Source: Treponema_C sp050937815 (GTDB lineage: Bacteria; Spirochaetota; Spirochaetia; Treponematales; Treponemataceae). From it: a stretch of 64,000 nucleotides of DNA. The notes under the pieces were generated by a model that was given only the letters and a program-made list of their open reading frames with translations, had not been told where the DNA came from and did not search any database. Below are positions 41,855-49,927 of the stretch, piece by piece. The position numbers were made by a program, and so were the translations under genes. Numbering within the stretch: position 1 is the stretch's first letter; each line of letters opens with the position of its first letter. The stretch covers positions 415,231 through 479,230 of the forward strand of contig NZ_JACDIJ010000002.1 of NCBI RefSeq assembly GCF_050937815.1. Reading direction: 5' to 3'.

Positions 41855-43000
41855 ATGAAAAAATTTAAAACATTTGTGACCTTTGTGTCTTTAGTTGCTC
41901 TTATTCTTTTGTTCAGCAGTTTCAAAAAAAAGAAATCGGATACGATTGCAATCGGCGGTATTTTTCCTCTTTCCGGGCCGGTTGCCGTGTACGGTACTGA
42001 AGCGCGTAACGGTGTTGAGCTTGCGATTTCGGAAATAAATGCTGCCGGAGGTATTGCGGGAAAACAGGTTGTCCTTATTTCCGAAGACGATGAAGGAAAT
42101 CCGGAAAAAACGGTTAACGTATATAAGAAGCTGACTACAAAAAACGGCGTAAAAATTATAATCGGTTCTCTTACATCCGGTGCAACTGCGGCCATTACTT
42201 CTTTGGCACAAGCGCAAAAGGTGGTTTTGCTTGCACCTGCCGCCACTATGACGAGTATAACCGATGCCGGCGATTATGTATTCCGTGCTTGTTTTATCGA
42301 TCCGTTTCAGGGAACCGTCGGCGGTAAATTCACTGCGGAAACCTTGGGTAAAAAACGCGCCGCCGTTTTGTATGACGTGGCAAACGACTATTCGGTGGGC
42401 TTGTACGAAAACTTTAAAATCGCTTTCGAAAAATCCGGCGGTTCCGTAGTTGCAGCCGAATCTTACAGTACGGGCGATAAAAACTTTAATGCACAATTAA
42501 CCAAAATTAAAAGTGCAAATCCCGATGTCGTATACTTACCCGATTATTACGGTGTTGTCGCCCTTATCGCAAAACAGCTGCGCGCTCAGGGAATCAATAC
42601 CGAAATTGTCGGCGGCGACGGATGGGGCGGTCTTGTCGATAAGGCCGGCGATGAAGTGTTAAAAGGGTTTTATTCCGACCACTATGCGGCCGATTCCACC
42701 GAACCGCGCGTAAAGAAGTTTGTCGATTCGTACACAAAAATGTACAATTCAACTCCCGTTTCTTTTGCGGCCTTGGCTTACGACTGCGTGTATCTTTTAA
42801 AAGATGCGATTGAAAAAGCCGGTGCTTCGGCTAACACGGCTGCAATACGAGATGCGCTTGCAAAAACAAACGGCACCTATGTTACCGGTAATTTAACCTT
42901 CGATGCAAAACGCAACCCCGTAAAATCGGCGGTTATGATGGAAATCGTCAAAAAAGACGGAAAATTAACTCCGGTATACAAAACAACGGTTAATCCGTAA
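41855..43000 (+). CDS. livK: Branched-chain amino acid ABC transporter, substrate-binding protein, lipobox Cys replaced
   Basis: The 381-residue protein has the Leu/Ile/Val-binding (PBP type 1) fold: IAIGGIFPLSGPVAVYGTEARNGVELAISEINAAGGIAGKQV, then SGATAAITSLAQAQKVVLLAPAATM and the C-terminal KTNGTYVTGNLTFDAKRNPVKSAVMMEI. The N-terminal signal (FVSLVALILLFSS) ends FSSFKKKK, where lipoprotein homologues would carry Cys; a single base (TTC against TGC) would restore it. No clear alternative cleavage site follows, so anchoring may be by an uncleaved signal. ATG 41855 follows GCGGAGG. Confidence 0.9.
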   Translation: MKKFKTFVTFVSLVALILLFSSFKKKKSDTIAIGGIFPLSGPVAVYGTEARNGVELAISEINAAGGIAGKQVVLISEDDEGNPEKTVNVYKKLTTKNGVKIIIGSLTSGATAAITSLAQAQKVVLLAPAATMTSITDAGDYVFRACFIDPFQGTVGGKFTAETLGKKRAAVLYDVANDYSVGLYENFKIAFEKSGGSVVAAESYSTGDKNFNAQLTKIKSANPDVVYLPDYYGVVALIAKQLRAQGINTEIVGGDGWGGLVDKAGDEVLKGFYSDHYAADSTEPRVKKFVDSYTKMYNSTPVSFAALAYDCVYLLKDAIEKAGASANTAAIRDALAKTNGTYVTGNLTFDAKRNPVKSAVMMEIVKKDGKLTPVYKTTVNP

Positions 43001-43052
43001 TAATCTGCCCCAAATCGGGTTTTTACCGAGTGAATACTCAGTCGGGTTTTAT

Positions 43053-43092
43053 ACAAGCGGTTGTCCTAAGCGGCGGCCGCTTGTGTCGTTTT
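43053..43092 (+). terminator. Possible attenuating terminator after livK
   Basis: ACAAGCGG (43053-43060) pairs with CCGCTTGT (43077-43084); alternatively AAGCGG-CGG-CCGCTT forms a shorter hairpin. The T-run (GTTTTAC) is weak, so it may only reduce read-through to livH, giving an excess of binding protein. Confidence 0.45.
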
Positions 43093-43135
43093 ACAGTCTT
43101 TAGTAATATTCCGCAGGTATTGCAGGTGCGGACTA

Positions 43136-43164
43136 TTTACGCATAATCTTTTTTTATATATAAT
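43136..43164 (+). promoter_or_regulatory. Internal promoter before livH
   Basis: TTTACG (43136-43141), 17-bp spacer, TATAAT (43159-43164). A 7-bp hairpin TGTTCGA...TCGAACA follows in the leader (about 43171-43195). Confidence 0.6.
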
Positions 43165-43221
43165 AGCCCTTGTTCGATAACTTCGGTGTCGAACAGGTTT
43201 AGTGTGGTAAAAGGAGTGCCC

Positions 43222-44121
43222 ATGGAAATCGGCAATATGATTGTCCGGCAGCTTGTAAACGGCTTGTCCCTCGGCAGTATGTATGCTCTAATCGCCTTAG
43301 GTTATACCATGGTATACGGCATCGTAAAGCTTATCAATTTCGCTCACGGCGATATTCTCATGGTCGGAGCCTACTGCGGTTTTTTTGTTCTCAGCTCATG
43401 GGGAACGAATCCGCCGGCTTTGGCGGCAGCCTTTGTTTTTTCCATGCTGATGTGTGCCGTACTTGCAGTTTTAATAGAACGCTTTGCTTACCGTCCCTTA
43501 AGGACGGCTCCGCGTCTTAATTCGCTGATTACCGCCATTGCCGTTTCGCTTATTTTGCAAAACGGTGCGCGCGTCCTTCCCTTTATCGGCCCGGACCCGC
43601 GTCAATATCCTACTCCCGAAACTTTTAACGTGGATATAGCCTCTGTTTCCGTATCGAATATAGATTTGATTGTTATTATTTTATCCGCATTTTTTATGAT
43701 TGTGTTGAATTATATCATCAATAAAACAAAAACCGGTAAGGCGATGCGGGCCGTTTCTTTCGATATGCAGGCGGCAAGCCTTATGGGTATTTCCGTAAAT
43801 AAAACCATTGCTTTTACCTTTGCGCTGGGTGCGGTTCTTGCCGCCGCCGGCGGCATTTTGTATGCGACGGCCTATCCGCAAGTGGATCCCGTTATGGGAA
43901 CAATGCCCGGCTTAAAAGCCTTTGTCGCCGCCGTTTTGGGCGGTATAGGCTCCGTTCCGGGCGCTATGCTCGGCGGTTATATTTTAGGCATTGCCGAAAC
44001 CTTTACCAAAGGGTTTTTATCTTCGCAATTTGCAGATGCCATATCCTTTGCAATTTTAATCGTTATTTTGCTTGTTAAACCTGCCGGTATTATGGGCAGC
44101 ACAAAACGCGAAAAGGTATAG
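43222..44121 (+). CDS. livH: Branched-chain amino acid ABC transporter permease LivH
   Basis: 299 residues; QLVNGLSLGSMYALIALGYTMVYGIVKLINFAHGD at the N-terminus and AFVAAVLGGIGSVPGAMLGGYILGIAE near the C-terminus are typical of LivH. Start at ATG 43222 after AAGGAG. Followed 2 bp later by livM. Confidence 0.95.
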   Translation: MEIGNMIVRQLVNGLSLGSMYALIALGYTMVYGIVKLINFAHGDILMVGAYCGFFVLSSWGTNPPALAAAFVFSMLMCAVLAVLIERFAYRPLRTAPRLNSLITAIAVSLILQNGARVLPFIGPDPRQYPTPETFNVDIASVSVSNIDLIVIILSAFFMIVLNYIINKTKTGKAMRAVSFDMQAASLMGISVNKTIAFTFALGAVLAAAGGILYATAYPQVDPVMGTMPGLKAFVAAVLGGIGSVPGAMLGGYILGIAETFTKGFLSSQFADAISFAILIVILLVKPAGIMGSTKREKV

Positions 44122-44123
44122 TT

Positions 44124-45239
44124 ATGATAAAAGGTACATATTCTTTTAAAAACACGGCCGTACCTGCGGGCTTTGCCCTTGTTCTTTTTTTACTGCCCGC
44201 ACTTTTAATACATTTGTCGGTTATCGACGACTATACGGCACAGATAATTACGCTCGGCGGTATTAATGCGATTATGGCCGTAAGCGTCAATATTATTTGC
44301 GGTATTACCGGTCAACTTTCGCTGGGACAGGCGGGTTTTATGGCTATCGGCGCATATTCGACGATTATTTTAACCGAAAATTTGGGCGTTCCGCTTCCCG
44401 CAAGCATTTTGGCCGCAGGTGTGATAACCGCCTTTGCCGGCTTTTTAATCGGCTTTCCGACTTTAAAGCTTACCGGCGACTATCTTGCAATTGTAACGCT
44501 CGGCTTCGGTGAAATTATTCGCGTATTTTTAATTAATTTTAAAAACATCACCGGCGGTGCAAACGGAAAACGTTTTACCGCGCCCGCCGCCGTTATTTTA
44601 TCGCTTACACCGCTTTTATCCTGGCTTATCATTATAGGCGCTTTGATTATAATTATTACACTTTTGCAAAATTTTTTGCGTTCAACCTACGGGCGTGCGA
44701 TTTTAGCGGTGCGCGAAGACGAAATTGCGGCTGCTTCAAGCGGTGTCGGCGTGTTCCGCTATAAGATGACCGGCTTTGTTATCGCTTCCTTTGTCGCCGG
44801 TATCGGAGGCGCCCTGTATGCCCCCTTTATCGGCTTTATAAAACCCGACCTCGCATCCTTTAACCGCAGCATTGATTATTTGATTTTTGTCGTACTCGGC
44901 GGTATGGGTTCCGTTACCGGTTCGATTATAGCCTCCTTTGTGCTGACCTTTTTGCAGGAATTCCTGCGCTTTTTAAAAGATTTCCGCTTATTGATTTATC
45001 CTTTGATTTTGATTTTCGTTATGCTGTTCCGCCCTCAAGGCCTTTTAGGCATGAAAGAATTATCCTTTGTTAAATTGTGGGACAACCTCAGTGCGTGTGC
45101 GTTAAAGCGTATCCGTTGCGGCAAAAGTTGTTCTGCCGGAAGCGGAATGGCGTCTTCGCCGGCCGAAAAAAAAGCACATTGCCCCTTGTGCCGCCTTATA
45201 AAGGGGGGCGTAAAAAAGGAGAACGGCGATGGAAAATAA
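44124..45239 (+). CDS. livM: Branched-chain amino acid ABC transporter permease LivM with cysteine-containing tail
   Basis: 371 residues. The permease core (CGITGQLSLGQAGFMAIGAYS, FPTLKLTGDYLAIVTLGFGEIIRV, VREDEIAAASSGV, VVLGGMGSVTGSIIASFVLTFLQE, RPQGLLGMKE) is complete by about residue 310. The last 55 residues are unusual: KRIRCGKSC and HCPLCRLIKGG give four cysteines in pairs. The gene overlaps livG by 11 bases. The tail may be cytoplasmic and metal-binding, or simply a run-on sequence. Confidence 0.92.
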   Translation: MIKGTYSFKNTAVPAGFALVLFLLPALLIHLSVIDDYTAQIITLGGINAIMAVSVNIICGITGQLSLGQAGFMAIGAYSTIILTENLGVPLPASILAAGVITAFAGFLIGFPTLKLTGDYLAIVTLGFGEIIRVFLINFKNITGGANGKRFTAPAAVILSLTPLLSWLIIIGALIIIITLLQNFLRSTYGRAILAVREDEIAAASSGVGVFRYKMTGFVIASFVAGIGGALYAPFIGFIKPDLASFNRSIDYLIFVVLGGMGSVTGSIIASFVLTFLQEFLRFLKDFRLLIYPLILIFVMLFRPQGLLGMKELSFVKLWDNLSACALKRIRCGKSCSAGSGMASSPAEKKAHCPLCRLIKGGVKKENGDGK

Positions 45240-46029
45240 AACGCTTTTAATGCAGGTAAACGATATTTCCATTGTATTCGGCGGCCTGCGTGCGGTAAGC
45301 AATTTTTCATGCTTTATAAATAAGGGCGAGCTTATCGGTTTAATCGGGCCGAACGGTGCCGGAAAAACAACCGTGTTTAATATGCTTTCGGGCATTTATA
45401 CGCCGACGGAAGGCAGTATAGATTTTTGGGATAAAAAACGCAAAGTTCACAGCGTCGAAAAACTTTCAAGCGATAAGTTAAACCGTATCGGCATTTCGCG
45501 CACCTTTCAAAATATCCGCTTGTTCGGCAATTTGAGCGCGGAAGAAAACGTTCTTATCGCTTTGCACGGCAGACGTAAAGTAAATCCCTTTGACGTGGTA
45601 CTGCGTACGCGGCGCTTTTATAAAGACGAACAGCGTATGAGGGAAAAAACCGCCGACCTTTTGCATCTTTTTAAAATAGCCGAAAAAAAAGATGAACTGG
45701 CAAAAAATCTTCCCTACGGCGAACAGCGCAAATTGGAAATATGCCGCGCCCTCGCCGCAAAACCGCAGCTTTTGCTTTTGGACGAACCTGCGGCGGGCAT
45801 GAACCCGCAGGAAACGGCGGAACTTATGGATTTGATTGCCTTTATCCGCAAAGAATTCGAAGTGACGATTTTATTGATAGAACACGATATGAACCTTGTT
45901 ATGGGAATTTGCAAACGCCTTATCGTACTCGATTACGGACGTATTATTGCCGAAGGAGAACCCGAAGCCATTCAAAAAAATCCTGCGGTTATTAAAGCCT
46001 ATTTGGGCGGGGAGGCCGTACATGCTTAA
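45229..46029 (+). CDS. livG: Branched-chain amino acid ABC transporter ATPase LivG
   Basis: 266 residues with Walker A GPNGAGKTT, the LivG-specific ARTFQNIRLF-type Q-loop (SRTFQNIRLF), the signature LPYGEQRKLEICRALA, Walker B LLLDEPAAGMNP and the H-loop IEHDM. Good AAAGGAGAA site. Overlaps livF by 8 bases. Confidence 0.96.
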   Translation: MENKTLLMQVNDISIVFGGLRAVSNFSCFINKGELIGLIGPNGAGKTTVFNMLSGIYTPTEGSIDFWDKKRKVHSVEKLSSDKLNRIGISRTFQNIRLFGNLSAEENVLIALHGRRKVNPFDVVLRTRRFYKDEQRMREKTADLLHLFKIAEKKDELAKNLPYGEQRKLEICRALAAKPQLLLLDEPAAGMNPQETAELMDLIAFIRKEFEVTILLIEHDMNLVMGICKRLIVLDYGRIIAEGEPEAIQKNPAVIKAYLGGEAVHA

Positions 46030-46726
46030 AGTAAAAGATTTAACCGTACATTACGGCGCCATAAAAGCTTTGCACGGCATTGCCTTTGAGGTAAATCAGG
46101 GCGAAATTATTTCGCTTATCGGTTCCAACGGTGCCGGAAAAACAACCACTCTTCATGCCCTGTCGAACATCGTAAAAAAAACCGACGGCAGCGTGTTTTT
46201 CGAAGGTCAGGATATAACCCATCTTGCCCCCGACGCGATTGTAAGAACCGGTCTTATTCAAGTGCCGGAAGGCCGCAGGGTTTTTGCAAACATGAGCGTA
46301 GTCGAAAACCTTGAGCTGGGCGCTTTTACGCGCAAAGACCGCAGCGAAATAAAAAAGGATATGGAAAAAGTATTTACCCTGTTTCCGCGCTTAAAAGAAA
46401 GAGCGCGTCAAATAGGCGGCACCCTTTCCGGCGGAGAACAGCAAATGCTTGCGATGGGAAGAGCCCTTATGTCGCGCCCGAAACTGCTTTTGCTCGACGA
46501 ACCGTCGATGGGTTTGGCGCCGATATTGGTAGATGAAATATTTTCGATTATACAGGAAATAAACGACGAGGGTACGACAATTTTATTGGTTGAACAAAAC
46601 GCTTTTAAAGCTTTAAATATTGCCGACAGGGCGTATATTCTTGAAACGGGTTCCGTTGTAAAAACGGCGAGCGGTTCCGAATTGATAAAGGATGAAAGTG
46701 TAAAAAAAGCATATTTGGGCGGCTAA
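46022..46726 (+). CDS. livF: Branched-chain amino acid ABC transporter ATPase LivF
   Basis: 234 residues with Walker A GSNGAGKTT, Q-loop region GLIQVPEGRRVFANMSVVENL, signature LSGGEQQMLAMGRAL, Walker B LLLDEPSMGLAP and VEQNAF. Start at ATG 46022 after GGGAGGCC; the frame is open further upstream inside livG but that part is a shadow. Last gene of the liv operon. Confidence 0.96.
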   Translation: MLKVKDLTVHYGAIKALHGIAFEVNQGEIISLIGSNGAGKTTTLHALSNIVKKTDGSVFFEGQDITHLAPDAIVRTGLIQVPEGRRVFANMSVVENLELGAFTRKDRSEIKKDMEKVFTLFPRLKERARQIGGTLSGGEQQMLAMGRALMSRPKLLLLDEPSMGLAPILVDEIFSIIQEINDEGTTILLVEQNAFKALNIADRAYILETGSVVKTASGSELIKDESVKKAYLGG

Positions 46727-46756
46727 CAGTGTAAATGAATACGGTTTTCGAATACA

Positions 46757-46785
46757 TTGACAGCCGTTATTTTATCGTATATATT
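46757..46785 (+). promoter_or_regulatory. Near-consensus promoter for the 46821 lipoprotein gene
   Basis: TTGACA (46757-46762), 17-bp spacer, TATATT (46780-46785), 36 bp before the start codon. Confidence 0.78.
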
Positions 46786-46820
46786 TAATATGAGTAAATT
46801 TTTTACTTGGAGGAGAATGT

Positions 46821-47363
46821 ATGAGAAAAAAGAGTTTTTTATTTTGTGCAGGACTGTTTTTTTTGATCTTGCAAGGATGTGCCAGTATTCCTACCGCATT
46901 GCCTAAGGAACGCTCTGTAGAAGTTCCTGAATTGGATGGAATGGTAAAAATATCGGATATTCAATATGAAAGGGCAGTCTTTGTTCTCTCTCAAGACCAA
47001 TATTATACACTTCGAGGGAGTGATAAAAAATTTGTTATTTTTTTTATGCAGCCTCAAAAAATAAAGGCGTCAAAAACTTATGATTTTTATAATATAACTT
47101 TGGAGAATGATACAACGACGGTACATCCTATTATTTTCAAATATGTAAAAGCCGGAACCCTGATGACCTTGGATTTGGGGCATGTTGTGGAGGTTGCCAA
47201 TACTTTACCGCATCAATTTTCTTCCAGTGTGCCCTATACTGTGGTTTTAGGCTTTCCTGCAGTACCCGGAGAACGATTCACAAGAATCAACTTTTACGGA
47301 AAGATTGTTGAAATTGATGAAAATATTGAAATGAAGGGAGAAACTTTTGTTACTTTTGATTGA
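46821..47363 (+). CDS. Lipoprotein of unknown function
   Basis: The 180-residue product has a clear lipoprotein signal (RKKSFLFCAGLFFLILQGC). The mature part looks like a beta-sandwich (RAVFVLSQDQYYTLRGSDKKFVIFF, TYDFYNITLENDTTTVHPIIFKYV). I recognise no family. Its base composition is AT-richer than the neighbours, which may mean recent acquisition. It has a strong promoter of its own and TGGAGGAG as ribosome-binding site. Confidence 0.75.
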   Translation: MRKKSFLFCAGLFFLILQGCASIPTALPKERSVEVPELDGMVKISDIQYERAVFVLSQDQYYTLRGSDKKFVIFFMQPQKIKASKTYDFYNITLENDTTTVHPIIFKYVKAGTLMTLDLGHVVEVANTLPHQFSSSVPYTVVLGFPAVPGERFTRINFYGKIVEIDENIEMKGETFVTFD

Positions 47364-47446
47364 AATTTGCAGGATATTGGGATAGGCTCTGTAATACTGT
47401 AATATATATCTTATCTTTTTCAAGTTATAGGGGCTGAGGAGGCAGT

Positions 47447-48085
47447 ATGATTGTCGCTGATGTTATGACTAAAAATCCCGTTTGTGTAAATCCCGATATG
47501 TCGGTAAACGACGTAAAAGCGCTTATGACTAAGGAGGGGGTGAGCAAATTTCCCGTTTTGGATAAAAACGATAACCTTGTAGGAATTGTTACAAAAAAGG
47601 ATTTGTTAAAAGCCGATCCTTCTTCCGCTACAACCTTGGATATGTATGAAATCAGTTATTTGTTGTCCAAGCTGACCGTTAAAAAAATTATGGAAAAGGA
47701 TGTAGCCATCGTTCAGGAAACGGAGGTTGTCGAAGAAGCCGCCCGTATTATGGCCGATCGCGATATTACTTGCCTTCCGGTTATGCGCGGCGATTTGCTT
47801 GTAGGCATTATAACCGAAAAAGATTTATTCAGAAGCTTTATCGATATGTTCGGCGCCCGTCATCAGGGAGTGCGCGCCGTCTTTTCGCTGGATGAAAAAC
47901 CCGGGCAAATTGCGCGCCTTGCAAAGGCTATCGCCGACTTAAACGGCAATATCGTTTCTTTAGTAACCGCCGAAGGCGAAGACGTAAAGCACCGGCGCTG
48001 TACGGTAAAGGTATCGGGCTTAAAAAAAGACGAACTTGTAAAAATACTGAATGAAATAGGCGCCGTTACGGAGGATGTGCGCTGA
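47447..48085 (+). CDS. CBS-pair protein with C-terminal ACT domain (AcuB-like)
   Basis: 212 residues. Two CBS motifs span about residues 1-55 (VADVMTKNPVCVNPDMSVNDVKALM, GVSKFPVLDKNDNLVGIVTKKDLL) and 80-130 (VKKIMEKDVAIVQETEVVEEAARIM, ITCLPVMRGDLLVGIITEKDLF); an ACT-like domain follows (VRAVFSLDEKPGQIARLAKAIADLNGNIVSL). Such proteins bind adenine nucleotides or amino acids and act as small-molecule sensors. GAGGAGG precedes the start. The location after the liv operon may be meaningful for amino-acid sensing, but this is inference. Confidence 0.88.
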   Translation: MIVADVMTKNPVCVNPDMSVNDVKALMTKEGVSKFPVLDKNDNLVGIVTKKDLLKADPSSATTLDMYEISYLLSKLTVKKIMEKDVAIVQETEVVEEAARIMADRDITCLPVMRGDLLVGIITEKDLFRSFIDMFGARHQGVRAVFSLDEKPGQIARLAKAIADLNGNIVSLVTAEGEDVKHRRCTVKVSGLKKDELVKILNEIGAVTEDVR

Positions 48086-48219
48086 TTGCGGTTACAACCG
48101 CAAATTGTGCATAAATAATGTGTTTTTTTTCAGGTGTAATCGCAAAAGTATTTAAAATATAGAAGTTTTTATGGTTATAACCGCAAAACTCTTGATTTTT
48201 TGAGACTTTTGCGGTTACA
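48086..48219. repeat. Cluster of five TTTTGCGGTTACA-like motifs in both orientations
   Basis: TTGCGGTTACA occurs at 48086-48096 and, as TTTTGCGGTTACA, at 48207-48219. Inverted copies are at 48093-48103 (AACCGCAA core), 48135-48147 (TGTAATCGCAAAA) and 48175-48188 (TTATAACCGCAAAA). The first two form an 8-bp palindrome with 2-bp gap, and 48178-48188 pairs with 48207-48217 as an 11-bp stem with an inner CTC/GAG. The right edge coincides with the start of the truncated gene fragment. Confidence 0.8.
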
Positions 48220-48451
48220 GGGGATTAAAACCGTGCCTGCCGCCGACAGAAAAAAATGGGCTCAAGAGGTTCTTGAAGCATTAAAACAAAAGACCGACAT
48301 AGACAAAGACGAGTTTATCATACTTGCCGGAAAAAAACATTTTGAATATGTAAAGCCTGCGCTTAAAAAGTGCAAAACCCCTTTGACCGAATTGGGCGGT
48401 ATAGGGAAACAGCTGCATTGGCTTAATCAAATGCTGAACGGCGCACGGTGA
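48218..48451 (+). pseudogene. C-terminal fragment of a DUF6884-like protein
   Basis: About 75 codons (VPAADRKKWAQEVLEAL, DEFIILAGKKHFEYVKPALK, TPLTELGGIGKQLHWLNQML) look like the C-terminal part of a DUF6884-type protein, whose N-terminal half (with the SCxxxK-type start) is missing. The frame can be read from a TTG at 48200, but those codons lie in the inverted-repeat cluster. I infer loss of the 5' half, perhaps linked to the repeat cluster. The family assignment is from memory and moderate. Confidence 0.5.
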
Positions 48452-48738
48452 GTATGCTCCGCTATTTGTTTAAATAGTGATTACACCTTGGAGAATAAAC
48501 GGCAAACATATCCGAGTGAATAACATATCAAAATATCGGCTGTCCGAAAACCGGCGCTTTTGAACAGCCCATGATAAGGGACAAAAACCGGAGTAACATA
48601 TTTTTTCGGTAAACAGTCTGTTTTTTTTGTCAACTTACACCTCTGTCATTGTTGTATATGTTTATGTGCGGGAAAAAAATATGCCATTGATATCGAGATT
48701 TAAAACCGATGGAACGATGAGGTTCCGCAGCGATTAAA
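48452..48738. other. 287-bp gap without a gene
   Basis: It holds an imperfect hairpin GGCTGT...ACAGCC (about 48538-48569) without a T-run and AT-rich sequence. I see no gene, promoter or RNA. Confidence 0.4.
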
Positions 48739-49683
48739 TTAAAAGCCGAATAAATTTGCGCCTGAAAAATATTTGCTTAAAACAGTGTCGGCATCTTTCG
48801 GTACGGATTCGCTTATATATCCGGCAAGTTGCTTTGCAAAATACGCATTCCTATCGAAAGACTCTTCCGTTTTTTCTCCTTCTTCTTCTATAATTGCCGA
48901 AATACAGGTATCCGTATATTTTGTGCCCTTATAGACTTCCGCTATGGTTATTTTTATTCTTTGTGTGCTTTGGGGAAAATCTATAAAGTTAAAATAAACC
49001 TTATCTTCAAAATCGGCAAAGAATTCCGTTCCGTTATCCAGATCTTCAATTTTAAGCCGCTTTGCACGGGAATTTTCTTTATACAGCTTCATATTATTTA
49101 TGTCCGTATAGCCGTTGAGAATAGAAATCCCGTGGATCCGAGTCTTAAATTCGATAGTTACGCTTTCTCCTATACCGTTTCCGGGAGCACCTTCAACCCA
49201 AGGAATATGCGAACTGTTCCACCAATACGGATGGCACTTACAGCCTATATAAAAACATTTGAATAAATTATCGGGGGTATAATTTATTTTTTTACCTTTG
49301 ATGATTTCGGAAAAAGAAGACGATGCTTGTATGTTTTTTAAGTTGTAATTATGAAAACCGTCCTCATCGTCAGAATATGTATTTTCACCGTCATGCTGGA
49401 AAGAGGAAAAAAATTGTTGTTTTTTTTCACCGTCTATTATTAAAAGTTTTTTGTTTTTATATGTAAATTTCAAAAACCCGTCGTTGTCAACTGCAAGCAT
49501 ACGCCGGTCAAGTTTTACATACTCTTTTAAATACGGCAGTACAAAATAAAGTTCATTGTCATTGTAATAAAGAATCGATTCGTCTTCTTCGCCGAGTACT
49601 ATTTTTGTAAAAGAGTATACATAAGCAAAGGAACAAAAAACAAGCACTATCAGTAATACATTTTTACGCATATTTTTCCTCAA
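48739..49683 (-). CDS. Exported protein with NADase-type glycan-binding-like domain
   Basis: The 314-residue product has a signal peptide (VLLIVLVFCSFAYVYS). The middle (PWVEGAPGNGIGESVTIEF, HGISILNGYTDINNMKLYKENSRAKRLKI) matches the discoidin-like NADase-type glycan-binding domain as I know it. The N-terminal 100 residues, rich in Tyr, Asp and Phe, are unassigned. It is AT-richer than its surroundings. Two ATGs 12 bases apart (49683, 49671) could start it. It is probably a periplasmic or surface protein in a genomic patch with a lipoprotein and gene debris. Confidence 0.65.
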   Translation of the reverse strand: MRKNMRKNVLLIVLVFCSFAYVYSFTKIVLGEEDESILYYNDNELYFVLPYLKEYVKLDRRMLAVDNDGFLKFTYKNKKLLIIDGEKKQQFFSSFQHDGENTYSDDEDGFHNYNLKNIQASSSFSEIIKGKKINYTPDNLFKCFYIGCKCHPYWWNSSHIPWVEGAPGNGIGESVTIEFKTRIHGISILNGYTDINNMKLYKENSRAKRLKIEDLDNGTEFFADFEDKVYFNFIDFPQSTQRIKITIAEVYKGTKYTDTCISAIIEEEGEKTEESFDRNAYFAKQLAGYISESVPKDADTVLSKYFSGANLFGF

Positions 49684-49832
49684 AACAGGTTTGTCCTTAT
49701 AAGCGGCACCGGAACCCTAAAATACCGCCTCCCTCTTCAAACGCTTTATCCTATTAGCCATTGTAAGTGTATCAATATGTAAGCTTTTCCGTCAAGGCCG
49801 ATTTTTTCCGTTCCGGAAAAATCTTTTGTTAC

Positions 49833-49861
49833 TTGTCCGTTTTTTTTATTTGTGCTATTAT
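49833..49861 (+). promoter_or_regulatory. Promoter of the purine permease gene
   Basis: TTGTCC (49833-49838), 17-bp spacer, TATTAT (49856-49861); predicted leader about 60 bases. Confidence 0.55.
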
Positions 49862-49885
49862 GTAACATATTTTTTTATTCTTAAT

Positions 49886-49922
49886 ACGGGGATGTTTGCA
49901 GCTCCGTGTTGAGTTCGGAGGG
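49886..49922 (+). promoter_or_regulatory. Leader with mutually exclusive hairpins, one hiding the ribosome-binding site
   Basis: ACGGGG (49886-49891) can pair with CTCCGT (49902-49907). Alternatively CTCCG (49902-49906) pairs with CGGAG (49916-49920), which covers the GGAGGG ribosome-binding site (49917-49922) of the purine permease. The two structures share CTCCG, so only one can form: an anti-Shine-Dalgarno/anti-antiSD arrangement. It does not look like the known purine riboswitch. Confidence 0.5.
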
Positions 49923-49927
49923 TGCAA

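Noticed and set aside
45896..46021. Longer LivF start inside livG
   Set aside because: The extra 42 residues are an out-of-frame shadow of livG; ATG 46022 has a good ribosome-binding site and begins the family sequence.
49862..49927. Known purine riboswitch before the purine permease
   Set aside because: The three-way-junction core and its conserved loops are absent; only two short competing hairpins are seen.
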